Origin: Sinohyriopsis cumingii
Taxonomy: Eukaryota; Mollusca; Bivalvia; Unionida; Unionidae
Reading direction: 5' to 3'
Length of the DNA stretch: 64,000 bases
Assembly: GCA_028554795.2 (NCBI GenBank)
Contig: CM068839.1
Span: forward strand, 42,809,006-42,873,005
This document shows, piece by piece, positions 11,700 through 25,060 of the stretch; the stretch's first letter is position 1, and each line of letters starts with the position of its first letter. Made by a program: the position numbers and the translations under genes. Under the pieces are notes generated by a model that was given only the letters and a program-made list of their open reading frames with translations, had not been told where the DNA came from and made no database searches.

Positions 11700-13430
11700 C
11701 TGTTTGTTGACCTATTACAAGACTGGCCATATGGGCTAGTGCTTTTATTGCATAGCCCTGCAGCTATTGTGCATAATGCATCTGTCAGCAGATGCTTTTT
11801 TAAATAACTTGAACAACAGGGCCAATTTCGATCAAATTTGGCAGAGAGCATCCTGGTATTTTGGAATTAAGATTTTTCAGATATATAGAAATTATGTCAT
11901 TTCACCATCAAATGTAGCCACCATTAATGAAAATGGAAAATCCTTGAAACAGTTTACTTGATCAGAAACCATTCACAAAAATTTTACCAAATTAGTCACA
12001 CAGCAGTCTGGCATGAAGAGTTTTAAAGTTTGTGCAAATGACCAAAATCTTCTATCCAATATGACTGCTGTTACTAACAGTAGGAAAAAAACCTTTAGTA
12101 ACTTATTTTAAAGGAAAGGCCTTGATTGAATGCCTTTAAGATTTATACAAATGATACTGTTCCACTCTCAAATGTGGATGCCATTGCCGAACGTAGAAAA
12201 ACATTTACATAGCTATATTTAAAAGAATAACAACTAAACAGAATTTGACCATCTTTGTTACAAAGCATCCTTTGATAGGGACATTTCAATATTGGACAGA
12301 TGATTGTGATGTGTCACACTAATTAGATTAACCTTTAAAGAGTGCTTTGATGCAATGAAAGATTTTTTTATGAAAAAGGCATCCCACTGACTTTGATTTT
12401 CTTGGCCATTTGCATTTGGTAGTTAGGCAGATGTCAGGCTGGCAGCCAGTTTTAGAATGCGTCAGACAACTTTAAGCCATCACATCAATCAAGTTCTTCT
12501 CCAGAGTTGACTGTATATTATTACCAGAATTTTCTAAAGGTTTCTTATTCAAATTTTTTTCCTAAGAATGAAACCGTCTGTTAATTATAACAAAAGAGAC
12601 AATTGTGACTAATGTATGTAATTCAGTCTTTATACATTTTTTGTCTTGGAATGAAGGTCTTTCAGATTTGTTCAAATGATGCCAATCTGCCATAAAAAAA
12701 TTGACACTGTAACTAAAAATAGACAAACAGTAAACAATTTCTAAAAGAAATGCTAAAAAAATTGATCCAGTTTGATGGAAAGCCTTCTAGCATTAAGGTT
12801 TTTCATTTTGGTACAAATGATGTTGATCAATGACTAGATATATCAGTATTACCACACACAATAAAAGAAACACTTTTTGACACCTGCTGAAGAACTGTAC
12901 AACAGAGTTTGGCCAAATTTGATAGAAAGCATTGTTACCTTTGGCTTTCAGATTTGTACAAAAGATTCTGATTCATGACAAAAAAGGCTGACGTACATAT
13001 AAAAAAAGAAAACGTTTAAGTACTTTAAAAACCATTTTTATTATCAAAAGCATTTAGCTACAAAGAGCTTTCAAATCTTTACTACCTATGCCTAACACCA
13101 TCAAATATGACCGGCATTAATAATAACTAACACATTTAAATGATTTTTTTCTCAAAAACAACTCAGTAGGACTTTTCCAAATTTGACAGTAAGAATCCTT
13201 CCAATGGACGGATTCCAAATTTGACATAGAATCCTTCCAATGGACAGATTCCAAATTTGACAGTAAGAATCCTTCCAATGGAGAGATTTGAAATTTATAA
13301 AAATTATGCTGATCTTCTATCAGATATGGCCATTTTACTAAAATGAGAAAACATTTGAATTTGAAAGAAAAAAACAAATTGAAAACTTTGACAGAAATTA
13401 TTCTAATCACATTATCAAAGCTGGATGTTC
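11700..13430 (-). mobile_element. Helitron-like / pearl-like element with diverged ~150-bp tandem repeats, copy 1
   Basis: Imperfect tandem copies of a roughly 140-155-bp unit recur through this stretch. On the minus strand the unit reads like GGATGCTTTCTGTCAAATTT, then a TTCTG..CAG block, then GCCATATTTGATGG. Near the left edge (11727-11745) is the palindrome ACTGGCCATATGGGCTAGT, the position expected for a Helitron 3' hairpin in minus orientation. The same unit occurs in PHKB introns at 40148, 44760 and 48895. A 97-codon minus frame at 13117-13410 is only a by-product of the repeat. The Helitron or pearl/BIV160 identity is inference from structure. Confidence 0.6.
13187..13290. repeat. Local short repeat inside the ~150-bp array
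   Basis: Three near-identical copies of a unit of about 30-40 bp built on AATCCTTCCAATGGA and GATTCCAAATTTGACA, a secondary expansion of a piece of the larger repeat unit. Confidence 0.75.
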
Positions 13431-15966
13431 TTTACTGTGTTTGAGATCCATTAACAGAGAAGTTATACCTGATGTTAAGAAATCTGTGATTGCCAGGCCA
13501 GAGTTTTCACTTTTGATTAAAATATTTTAACCATTATAATATTTTGTTCGCTTTATAAAATTTTATTGTGTGTCTTAAAATGCAGCAGACTAACTTCTCA
13601 TTTTTTTTACATCTTGAATAAGTATTAACCCACCAGTTTTATTGTGAAGAATTTCAAAAAAATCTGCAAAATAAGTACTTCATATCTCGTACTGGAAAGT
13701 TGATTGATTTAGGATAAAGAAATTGTTTCAGTTTTGTTCTTTTGTAGAGTTTTTAATTACTTTGTTGTAGCATGTAATTTTAATGTATAGTGTAGTATTT
13801 CTTTTAAACATTAATTTTGTTCTCAGTTTAAATTTTGAATTTTAAATGGGCTGAAATTTGTAACTTAAACATGGTATCACTGAAAAACCTCAGAGTTTGC
13901 AAATATCTGCTGTAGAGTGGGTTCAGGCTGACCATTTGGACTTTTGTCATAACCTTGTCCAGCTCTCTACTCCAGCACCAAAGAGGGCAGAATAGAAGTT
14001 AGTGTCTTAGAATAGGCTTTGAAAATACATACACATTTTCAGTTCAAGAAAACTTGTGATGAATTTACATTCATCATCAACTTAAAACTAGTGAGAGTGC
14101 ACAAGTACTTGACAAGAGTAATAACTACTTGAATGAATTAGAGCATACATTTTTATCATATGCACAATTTGCACTATATGATAATTTTAGTTGATTTAGA
14201 TAAAGAAGGCATGAGAAACATCAGGTACTCAGCAAATTTATTCAGAATCCTGTGGTTGATCAGGGATTTTATAATTATTACTATAATGTTTGTTTTGTAA
14301 TCAAAAGGCCAAACGTATGTGTCTGTCCAGGGAAAGCACCAGATTTTTAGTAGTGTTTAAAATCTATGTTAAGTACAACACACTGACAGCTGCTAATTAT
14401 TTTTCATTGGGGAAGTTCCTTACTTCTGACTGGACTCAAAGACAATATTATTTGAGTTATCAATATAAGTATGCTTAAACATCTTGCTACTTAAACAAAA
14501 AGTACATCAGTGAGAAAAATCATGATAAAGTGTGCTTGTGATTGCAGTATTAGATAACGTTGTTGAAATTGATTCATCTTTGTACAGAGTAACATTGTGC
14601 CACCATATTATATACACACTATTTTTTTGGTAGTGCTGATTAAAATTATGGCAGAATTTTGTGAAATATTGTATTCAAAGCACCTGTGTAAGTAAAGATT
14701 GGGTTCATTGAAGATGATCCTTTTCTTGATTTGTATAACTACAAATGTGATGGCCGTTACAACCTTGTGTAAATTTATAAATACCTTGCATAGCGTGTAA
14801 ATATTCCATCATCTACCTCAGTTATAAAATCATGAACTACTGCGTAAATATTGACATGTGTAAAATATTCAGAAGTATATCAAAACAAACTTTCTCATCT
14901 TACTTCCTGCAAAATATTAGAACTTTGAAATTAACATCATTGATGATAGTCTACATCCAATAAATTGTTGCTTAATTAATATGCTGATTTTATATGTGTA
15001 TCTTAATTTATAACATATTGCCATAATTGAAAGGTTGATTGAAAACCATGTTTGCAGGCATTATGCAGTATTGACATATTGATGAACAGTCTGTAAATAG
15101 TGTAATCAAGCTGCAGCATATCAGAAAGGTGTGGAAACAAAAGCTAGAAATTTGAACTTTTATTAAAATTGTGAATGTCAAAACAATGCTTTGCATATGA
15201 TGTGTGATCTGTAGTTAATGGATTGTAGGTGTGATTGTGACCATGTTTTTATCTGCTATATAAAAGGTGTACTTCAAGAGATCACAAGGTACTTTATGAA
15301 GTGAGATGTAACTATATATATATATATAAGTATTATAGGTGTTAATATTATTGAATAAAGATGAGGAAAATGCATATACAAAGTTTCATCAGTGTAAACA
15401 GTGCAAGTGCTAATTTTGAATTTATGCATGACATTATGCATGATTTCCAACCTACAAGTTAAATTGAATTAATTCATAGCAGTTGTCTTCATATAAAGAC
15501 ACCCACTGATAAGGACACAAAATGCATCAACCTGGATAAAAAGGACATCTGCCTTTACAGAACACATTTTTGGTCCTCTAGTGTACACTGTCTATAACAG
15601 GTTTAACTGTATATTTATAGTTGTCATGTTTATATAAATATTGTCATGGAGGGAAATGTTTGAGCAAATTTATATTTTACATAGTTTTTAAATACTAGAC
15701 TGTGTGTAATCATTCACAAAGCCATTTTAGACACACTTATTTAGAAACTGGCAAACTTTGAAAAGTTTAATTTAATATAATGAGTCTTTTCTTTAGAATC
15801 AAGGAATTTATCATGTACTTTTAAGTTAGAGATAACGAGTTAGAATAAAGTTGTTTAAAATTGCACTTGTAAATAACTAGAATATTATTTATCTTGCCAT
15901 TTTAAACAACTGGAGTTAGTTTAAATATGGACATATGTATTCTTTTAAAAATATTTTGTGTAATTG
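13431..15966. other. Intergenic, no clear gene
   Basis: AT-rich intergenic DNA. A TA microsatellite lies at about 15313-15328. The stretch 15484-15612 uses motifs like the GAGACC MITE family (GGACAC/GGACATC and a right end AACAGGTTTAACTGTA) and may be a diverged copy, but I cannot place its left end. Confidence 0.4.
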
Positions 15967-16259
15967 TAGATAAATAATTTGGCGTGGTGGCATTATTGTT
16001 TTGAAATGGTATCAGTATGGAATGTTTTGATGTTAATTGTTACCTTTGGAGTGGAATTCTTCCTAAGGATACTGTATTAGTTGACTAACACTGAACATTA
16101 GATAATTAAAATTAGATAAATAATTTGGTGTGGTGGTAATATTGTTTTGAAATGGTGTAGGCATGGAATGTTTTGATGTTAATTGTTACCTTTGGAGTGG
16201 AATTCTTCCTAAGGATACTGTATTAGTTGACTAACACTGAACATTAGATAATTAAAATT
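15967..16259. repeat. 146-bp tandem duplication
   Basis: Two head-to-tail copies, 15967-16112 and 16113-16259. The substitutions all fall in the first ~55 bp; the remaining ~90 bp appear identical by eye. Confidence 0.85.
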
Positions 16260-16662
16260 ATTCTATGCAAAATAAAATTGTTTGTTTTGGTTTTCACTTT
16301 TACCATTTTCCAACCATATATAGAGAATCTCATATAAGCATGCATTTAACCTTGCTCCTTGAATGGAAATATTGAACTAGAAACATGCATTGAGATAGGT
16401 TGTTTCACTACTCCCCTTTTGTTATAAACTGAATTTACTAATTTCATGGGATACCAATTTTTGTGGATTTAGTGTTGTCTGCAAAGCAGGGAATTGAGGA
16501 TCCAATGAACGAGATTTTTTTTTGGTGGAAACAGTAGTACCCAAATCCACAAATTAATGTAGCAACAAAAATGTCATTTCTTTGGTAAAACCTCGAAAAA
16601 TTGATAGCTGTAAAAAGAAATTAATCATGATGTATGAATTCACTGACCTAAACACAACTTAC

Positions 16663-16866
16663 AGTATATACTTGCATCTAGGTTGAATCCAACTGTAAAC
16701 AGCATAAACCCTGATCTGTCAGATAATCAGTCAGGCACAACATGAGGTTCATTGTTGATTATTCTACTGATTAATCCTTGCAAACTTCATAGACCCTGAC
16801 ACATGCCATGGCAAATCCAGGTCTATACAGATTGAAGTTGGATCCAACTCTAACTTGTTGTATATG
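16663..16866. mobile_element. Multi-hairpin MITE, family M2, copy 1
   Basis: About 200 bp with inverted ends (left TATACTTGCATCTAGGTTGA; right reverse complement CCATATACAACAAGTTAGAG) and two internal arms sharing CATA(A/G)ACCCTGA. Copies at 29156 and 29514 have the same layout. No coding capacity. The outer borders are uncertain by a few bases, so I give no target duplication. Confidence 0.65.
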
Positions 16867-17520
16867 GTAACTAAAGTATGACCAACAGGTAACAGTTTGG
16901 ACATTGACCTAATATTCCCCTTTTTTTATGTCTATGGTGGATCATATAAATGTATAAACAGGAGATTGAATAACAAGTCAGGGCTATACCTGTTCTGCAA
17001 GTTCAGGAGTTGAAGGTGTAGTTGAATAACAATAATGCAGATGACCAGTTTTGGGGAATAGAGTTCAGCAGTATTTGCTGTTAATCAGATAATTAGATTG
17101 GAAGAGCTTGAAAGCACTTATTCAGTTCAACAGCTTTAATCAGCTTTGTAACCATGAAACTTTGAGCACAAAATTATGCAAGCTCTCAAAGCTCTATACT
17201 TGAAATTTCTCTAATGAATTGTCTATGACTTATTTTATACTTTTAAAATTAAAAATTGTAATTTGCGAGTAGAAATAATTATAGGTCAAAATTGCAGTAT
17301 TTTACTAAAGTATGTTCAAAATTCAAATTAAAAATATTAGAGGATGGGGAAAACAATTCTGATTTCACTGGACTGATGGTGTATGAAAAATAAAAAACAA
17401 GTTATCTCAGTTACACTAACAATATTTTGCAAAAGATACAATGTTCCTAAAATGTCAGAGAAAAAGGGGCAGAGAACTAATTGTTGGTCTATACTGGACA
17501 GTACATGCATTCTTCTGTCT
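16867..17520. other. Intergenic, no feature seen
   Basis: AT-rich sequence without a supported gene or repeat. It ends at the left target-site duplication of the next SINE. Confidence 0.4.
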
Positions 17521-17532
17521 AACCTCCACATG

Positions 17533-17789
17533 GGGGTGCCCCCAAGTGGCCGACTGGCCTAAAGCACTTATTGTTATGGATCAAAAACATTTCACCTCTG
17601 TGTGGGTTCCAGTCTTGGGCTCGGCCAATGTTGGTACATGAGAAAGCTTGCCAGTAGATTCTCATGGGTTGTTGGTTCTTTCCAGGGTATTCCCAGATTC
17701 TTCCTCCACCATACATGTATATACTGTCTGCCATGTATAGCCTGTCATGTGCTGAATAATGGTATTAACCCTAAGACAAAAAAACAAAC
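17533..17789 (+). mobile_element. tRNA-derived SINE, family A, copy 3
   Basis: Plus-strand copy with head GCCCCCAAGTGGCCGACTGG then CCTAAAGCAC, a B-box-like GTGGGTTCCAGTC, the shared body and tail GGTATTAACCCTAAGAC plus an A/C-rich end. The 12-bp target duplication AACCTCCACATG is perfect at 17521-17532 and 17790-17801. Confidence 0.88.
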
Positions 17790-18214
17790 AACCTCCACAT
17801 GATTTGACTCATGATCCTTGACAACTTTACTCAAAGATCACAAGCTCCAAAGATAAGCTGTGTGATTTGAACTACTCCATCATACTCATCCTTCTAAGCC
17901 TATCTCTTGTATGCATCATTCTTAATTACCATCTGAGATCAGCATGTGGTCCTGTCAAGTGCTGAATAATGGATATGGCATCACCAGTGTTGCTATGTAA
18001 GAAAGTGCCAATTGTCCAAAAATATTTAATTCAGATAGGATTATTTGTATCTCTGCTAATATCCAGAAAGGTGCTGTTACATGCCCTGATATCTATCAAA
18101 AACCTTTATGAATGTCATATGCTATTGACTACTTGAAGGAAATCTATGAAATCATGTATTATAAATACATGTTCAGCATTTAAATAAAAGAATGTTCACA
18201 CTCTTCCCCTTAAA

Positions 18215-18494
18215 CAGAGCTGGATTATCTTTTAAGTACACTAAGCACGTGATTAGGGCACCAGCTCAACAGGGGCACCAAAAAAATTAAAATTGTTGAT
18301 AATAAAATTTAATGAATTATATATGACCATTTCGATCTGCATGTGTAAGTATTTCGATTTGGAATGATGGCAACACTGGTGTTTTCACACCATTTTAGCT
18401 TTTAATATATATTTTTCAGTTTCACTTTTAGTAAAGGAGGGGCACCAAAATATTTTCAGTGCGTAGGGCCCTGGAAGGCCTTAATCTGGCACTG
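18215..18494. mobile_element. Non-autonomous hAT-like element
   Basis: A 280-bp element with inverted ends CAGAGCTGGATTATC (left) and CAGTGCCAGATTAAGG (right, reverse-complemented), each followed inside by a GGGCACC or GGGCCCT block. It is flanked by an 8-bp duplication with one mismatch, CCCTTAAA at 18207-18214 and TCCTTAAA at 18495-18502. An 8-bp duplication and CAG-starting ends are the hAT hallmark. The interior is non-coding. Confidence 0.78.
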
Positions 18495-18989
18495 TCCTTA
18501 AAGGGTGTGAGATAAAAGTGACATTATTTTATCTGCATATCTCTAAGACTCTAGTCTATTTCAATTCTCCCCTTGCAAAGATTTTATATGAATTTCATAC
18601 CAGTCAGGTTCTGAAGCTCTACACCTCTTTTTTTAAATTGGATCATGTTTAAGGACATGCAATGTGCAAAAGAAATGAAGCATCTGGGATAGATCCTTCT
18701 GTGCATCCTCGGACATGTCATCCCAGTTTTCCGCCACTTCAGATACCATTTTGTTTCACAGATCCTCCAGTTTCTGATTGAAAAGTTTTTCCTTATTTGT
18801 GGAATTGGACTATGTAGCAATGGTAATGCATGACATTTTCTTCTCGTCATACTTGTCCCAATTAGGTTTTTTGTTTTATTTATATCATCCAATATTTCTT
18901 GCATGTTCCAAGTTCAAGAGAGAAATTTTTAAAGTCATTTTTCATACAAACTGATAAGAAACCTATTCTTTTCAATGTTGCTCATAATC

Positions 18990-19210
18990 GTTCCGGTCAT
19001 CTAATGGTTAGAGCATCCACCTCAGATGCAGGAGGTCATTGTTACGAACCCCAGCTGAGTTGTACCAAAGACTTATAAAGATGGTACTAACAGCTGCCTT
19101 CATAGACACTCTGCATTAAGAGGTTAGTGTTAGGACATCACTTCAAACTGCCACTGCAGACATTGTAGTGATATGACTGAAAATGTTAAAGTTAAAAATC
19201 CAACACACAC
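18990..19210 (+). mobile_element. tRNA-derived SINE, family B, copy 2
   Basis: The head GTTCCGGTCATCTAATGGTT with AGAGCATCC carries the A-box, and TTACGAACCCC the decayed B-box. The body (GTACCAAAGACTTATAAAG; AAGAGGTTAGTGTTAGGAC) matches the other copies, but the middle block around GGGACATAATGC is missing. The 3' part reads ACATTGTAGTGATATGACTG and ends in a CA run. Confidence 0.75.
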
Positions 19211-22200
19211 TTTTATGACCCAAATAAACTTCTATATTTAGCTTGCAGTTTTATCTGTCCAAAAATTTTCCATACCATTTTAAATCCAGCTTGTGAACAA
19301 TCTAAAAAGAGCTGAAATTTTAGTATTTTTACCCTTTCCCTGTTGTTCTTGTTTTTCCTTCTTTCTCTTTTTTAAAATTAACAACAGAACCCTTTTTCTG
19401 GTATTATGTCCCTGATTGGTTACATAAATGTTCAACAATTTAATTTCAGAATAAAATTAATTCAGACACTTCCTGCAAAAATTTATTTTATTGTATTTTT
19501 TGGTTGCTCAAGCTGATACCATTTTTGATACATCCTTTATTCTGTAGTAGTAATAATTGTTTTGGTCTAGTTTCTTTTGATCAAATACAACTGACTTATC
19601 AATGTCTATTTCTGCCGTTTTAACTGGTGTGGTGTTTTCTGCATTTTTGTAGACATTTAAAGATGTATTAAGTTGAATTTCTTTTTTATATATTGTTCAT
19701 GGACAGTTATTAAATCAAATGTTTATATTTATCTAGGTTATTTTTCTGTGGTCTGTATAGATTATCGCTAGTAGAGTTCATAATCGATTATATTGCGTAT
19801 AAAAAACACATGCATTGTCCCTATTTTGTACATTTAAGGTAAGCTTTATATGCATCTTAGTAAACATTAATACAAGCAAATACATTACGGTGTTTTGTTT
19901 TTTTTGTTGAGGATATGTAGTCGAGTGTTTTTTTTTCAAAAATCGTGTAGGGTATTGGTGTCTGAAAAAATAACTATGGATTGAGCCAAGAAAAATGTTC
20001 TCAGCTTTGTATTATAGTATAGGGTGTTGGTTTTTGTAAAAATAAAAACAGAATGGGAAACTAGTAGTTAGGATGTTAGTGTTTAAAAATAAAAGATTGG
20101 TGATGAGGTGTGCCAGGAGTTCTCCGTTTGGTAAAAAATTATTGTATCGTTCAGGTTGTTGGTTTTTGAAGAAGAAAAAACATATAGGATGTGTCTGGAT
20201 CCCCCAACAACAACAACTACTATTTTTATCATGTTGAGGGTAGAGTTTTTTTTGTGGAAAAGCAGGTGTGTGAGCCAGGAAACAAGTTAGTTAGACTATA
20301 AAGGTTTCTGTAATAATTTCCAGAATGTTGTTATACACTTCTTTTTGATTAGCAATAAACTTGTGGAACTAGAAATAAATATTTCTACCCATTATGCCTG
20401 CTGTCCATGCATGCAATGATAACCATGCCTCCACTCTTATTTTTTGCCTTCTTCTGTATCAATATTCTATATCAAATACAGTGCTTTAAACCAGCCAAAG
20501 GTATTTTTGGAAGCTTTTGAAGTCAAGTCAATGGTTCTATCAAAATTACAGTTCTTTTTAACTTTTATCTTGATATAGTTCACATACTTTCAACTGAAAC
20601 ATTTTTGCTGAGCCATCCCATTTCTGCTGTGGTGTGTGCGTGTGTGTAAACATCTGCATTTGTAGTTTTTAAATATTACCTCATACCTAAGATTATGAAA
20701 ACATGAAAAGCACGCAGGCAAGAAGTCAAATAAATAAAGATTAAATAAATACTCTGAATAAATGAGTTCAGATATTTTCCCCTAGGGCAGGTCATGTAAA
20801 AACCAATTTTTTTTCTTTTAAGAGAAAAAGAATACAAGAAATGACAAAGAAATGCATTTGCTTGTATATAATTAACAGAAGTGTACGTGAAAGGAATCTT
20901 TTAGAATCAGAGACTCCCTTTGGGGAGTTTTAAATGGGAACACTATGCTTATTAAAATGGCACACTGCTGTACAATCCTCCAATACTTACTGTCATTATT
21001 TTTCTTTTAACAAATATTATTTTATATTATTATGACTGTGTCTTAATAAATGCAAGGGAAATAAGTGAAACCAATCAACAAGTTATGTATTTTCATTCAA
21101 TAAAAAGTGAAAATTTATGAGACACAGTATTGTGAATTAAATGCCAAATAAACCTAAATGTCCTAACACAAGTCCAAAACAACAGAATGTGCCAAATGAA
21201 TTCAAACAGTCTTGACTGTCCAGATGTACAACAATGATGCAATCCAGAATGCTTTGAATGTGTTTACAATAATTCCAGTAGGTGTTAGTCCAAAGTTAAG
21301 AAGCACTTAGTAATTCCAATAATTAATTTAAATAAATTCCTCTTGAATTATCTGTGGACAAAACTATAAAATCTGATAACAAATGGATTCCACAGACTTA
21401 TTTAAGATAGGAATAAATTATTTATTTATCAAGTCCCTATTTACACCCCATTTTCATTTGACCAAGATGTGAATCATTGTAATGGAAAATTGAAATCAAG
21501 TCTGTTTCTATAATATCCTAAACTCAAATGCTATGTTAACATGTTTTTACAACTTACACTCATTTTAGGTTATCTATAACTTACAATCAAGGACAAAAGC
21601 ACACAATTAAATATACATGACAATCTGTAGTGTCAAAAATAGCAAGCAATAATAAGATTTCTACAGCCAATTATCTTGTAAACTAAGATAATTTAAAAAT
21701 CAACCTTTTTATTAAGAAGAAAATCCATGCATTACAAACACAGAGAACGATGAAGCAGACATTCTAAAATCTCTAACCATCTGGTCTAATTTCAACCGGC
21801 ACTACTGGGAAGAATCCATACCCAGAGAAGGATGAATTCATTCCTCATCGGATATATTGTGAACAAACACACCAAGATGAATCTCCAAGTTATTTATATG
21901 TCAGAACTATTTCTCTTTATTGCACAGTGCTTGACACAAAATAAATGCACAGATTATTAAATCTGTGTACGAATGACTACAGTATTTACAAGGCTCAATG
22001 GTATTATTTGATACCATTTTCAGAAAGAGTTATCTGTTCTGATACATACAGACATATGACAGAACTGGTAAGTTTAATCACGGGTCATTTTTATAAATAC
22101 TTGGAAAAGATATAGGAACCTATGTAAATAACTTAGAACAAAACTGAATCATACAGGTGATTTTGGGAATGTATGCAAACTTTTTAAACACAACAAATAT

Positions 22201-23500
22201 ACGACAGTAACTTTATGGACCACTACAAACATTTGTCAATATAATATTTGAATGTTCTGAAATTAGATTTTAGCTCAGCAAGATGCAAAAGCATTAAAAG
22301 TGCTGTGTCAAGCATGTTTATATATCTGCCTTCAACAATGCATATCCATAGTGCATTTTTAAAACCAAATTTCAACATGAGTAGTAATAGAGCTGGAACA
22401 CAAAACAAAAAATGTAAAATAATCCAATCTTGTTAATGTGGACTTTTGCCCACACACATAAAATAATTTACAAAATGATTCACTAATAAATTCAATTCCA
22501 GCTCTCTTAATTTAAATACCACCTGCAGTATCAACTTTGTTTATGAGAGAGGTGAACTTCTTTTTAATTTTTAAACCAAGGGGTAAAGTAATTTTGTTTG
22601 CAAGTTTGGATGGCATACAATTGTGGTCCAAACTAGCAGTGTTAGTTGGTATTAAAACTGAAGTCCAAAATAGGAGACGATATGTAATTTGCTTTCAAAG
22701 AAATCAGAAGAAAAAAAAACATTTGACGTGATAAAAGAGTTTTACAACAAAAGTGGTAAGGATTTGTTGGAAAAAGAGAACATTACAATTCACTCAGGCA
22801 AAGACAGCATCTGATGTGGGAAGGTTTCACAGAAACCTCAAGACAGCACTAAGAATGTATTTCACTCAGAATGAAACCAAAATTTATATGCGACTAGTAT
22901 TTTATGTGCAAAGGTACACACAGAACACAACACTCTTTTGACAGTATCAAACACTGCTAAAAAGATAATGTAGCAACCATTTCAGGAGAGCAAGGTTACA
23001 CCACAGATACAAACACCATGGTAATATTCCAGCAATACAAAACAATAATGCACATATGAGTTAATAAAATGCAATTTTTGGGCTAACTCAAACAAATGAA
23101 TGGCTAAGTTTCTTGTACCTTTTTTGATTACATAAAAAAAGTCTTCTCATTTACTATGTTGAGTGGGGGAGGTGGAGTTTGTGGCATGCATTAGTATGTG
23201 GAGTAGATACAGGTGAAGTATATACTGGTGGAGTAGGAAAAAGCTCTTCATCTAAATGTGCTATAGAAAGAGTAATTGTCAGTACTGTCAATACTAATGC
23301 TGTATTGTTGCACCCTCATCTGTGCTAAATGTCCAGCTACTACAGAATTTTTGTTGGGTCTTTTGCTTTGAAAAATTCTTTTTTATTATTGAACCTGTTT
23401 ACCGAAAAATGCAACATCAAGTTTCATGAACTCTGTTTGGTTTGACCAAGTCTACAGCATTTATGTAATCTCTGAATTCTCCTTCTTTGTGTAGTGAATA
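19211..23500. other. Intergenic, AT-rich, no gene seen
   Basis: Over 4 kb without a supportable gene. The stretch 19900-20290 loosely repeats a GGTGTTGGTTTTTGAAAAA-like motif but is too irregular to call an array. Frames of 60-65 codons around 22223-22941 lie on both strands without domains and look like chance. Confidence 0.45.
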
Positions 23501-25060
23501 ATCATTTTACTATGTGTTAACTGTTCTCTTTCAAATTTGATACGATAAACATTTTTTGTGCTTTGCTTCTAATACCATATTATGAAATAAACCATTCGTA
23601 TCTCTTATTACAATATCAATATTCCCAGGGACTTGTATTGTTTGTCCTGTAATAACTACTGGATGAAACATTATATTAGTGTTTTTTGGCTGTCCCTTGT
23701 AATGTGGGGTACACACTACTTCATATGAATGGTTAACAAATGACTGACATTTATACTAACATTAAAATATTTACCAAATTTGTCCACAAAAACCAGAACC
23801 TCTATCACTTTTTAACAGTCAGTTGACTTTTATAAACTCCTTTCCATTTTTTATAGTAGCATATAAAATTACTGGCTGACCTTCCTTTGGATACAAGGTA
23901 AAATTCACCATCTCTATGTCGGAATGCACATTTAGCACACTTATTTATAAAAAAATTTTTATTTAATTGCATTACTATTTCTGTGAATGGCAAACTCTGT
24001 AAACAGTAATTACCTCTATCTGCACTGAATGCTATTTTGATACATTTGAATCACACAAATTTAAAACAAAAACAATGAAAAACAACAGCAGAATGAATTG
24101 AGAAAAAAAGAAATGTTGTAGAATGCTTCATAAATGTGTACTGGTTGCTTTATTATTATAGTTATTCCTTTAACCGCATATGGTACAATAATTGCCATTA
24201 CAGGAGTAGCTGCTTGCCATGCAATAAAGTTTCACCTTGGGCTATAACTTTTACAACCATTTTCATGATCGTGTCAGAGACAATGTGTGCTCACACAATT
24301 TCCTCAATGATGGTGTTAACCATTTTGAATAATTAAAATATTTTCTGGTGACTTTTTATCTCTTTCCTCAAGGATATTTTACAATTTGTAAAAATCTGTT
24401 TGTGCTGGGTATCACATATCTTGTATTTATCCAGTGTAATTATATTCTCTGTTGATCAGGATTAGACAAATAAAAAGAGGTACATTGCATTATATGAATA
24501 ATACGTAGTTCTTCATTTTCACACCTTTCAGGGGTTTTAAAAAAAATTAAAGTTCGACCATTTTGGATAGAAACTTAATTATAGTACACCTTGTATCTAT
24601 GATGTCATGTCTAATTTTTATCACGTTAATTCATTTGGTGTTTTCATCATTGTGGTAGCTCTGTTTCATGTATCTTCTCATGTATTCTTTGTTGTACTCT
24701 GTTGTTGCTGTATCATTGCTTTTTCATTTTTCATGTTCATTAGCTTGCTATGTAAAAACTCTCACCATGCCTCCATTTGGGACCTTCACATTCTTTAATT
24801 CTTTTTTTGCCTGAGAAATTATCATGGGAGGTAAGAAGTTACCAAATGCCAAATATGTCAATGCACAAGTTAAGTGGCTTTTGCCACCACCAGTACCTTT
24901 AATATGCATCTCTTTCATCCTGACTCAATCCATTATCTTCCCAGGTAACAAGTCAAAATACACAACTGTTTTTGTCCACGTTTCCTACAAAACAGTCAGC
25001 GAATTCCTCCTCCTCCTTTAATTTTTTTGGGTGAAACTATCCTTTACTCCATCTCATGGT
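23500..25060 (-). pseudogene. Decayed pogo/Tigger-type (DDE_1) transposase
   Basis: The minus strand at 24751-25020 is clearly transposase-derived. One frame reads EEEEFADCFVGNVDKN, then in another frame YFDLLPGKIMD, MHIKGTGGGKSHLT, CALTYLAFGNFLPPMIISQ and KKELKNVKVPNGGMVRVFT. This matches the region of DDE_1 transposases around the first catalytic Asp (NMDET...YFD) and the LPPMIIFK strand. The frame shifts just before YFDLL, and stops follow LLPGKIMD and RVFT, so it is dead. Downstream minus-strand pieces at 24600-24750 and 23500-24340 may be more of the same gene, but I could not match their catalytic blocks. Flanking inverted ends were not found. Confidence 0.68.

Noticed and set aside
15484-15612. 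Possible third GAGACC-family MITE
   Set aside because: Only the right end is recognisable and the left inverted end could not be found, so it is mentioned but not called.
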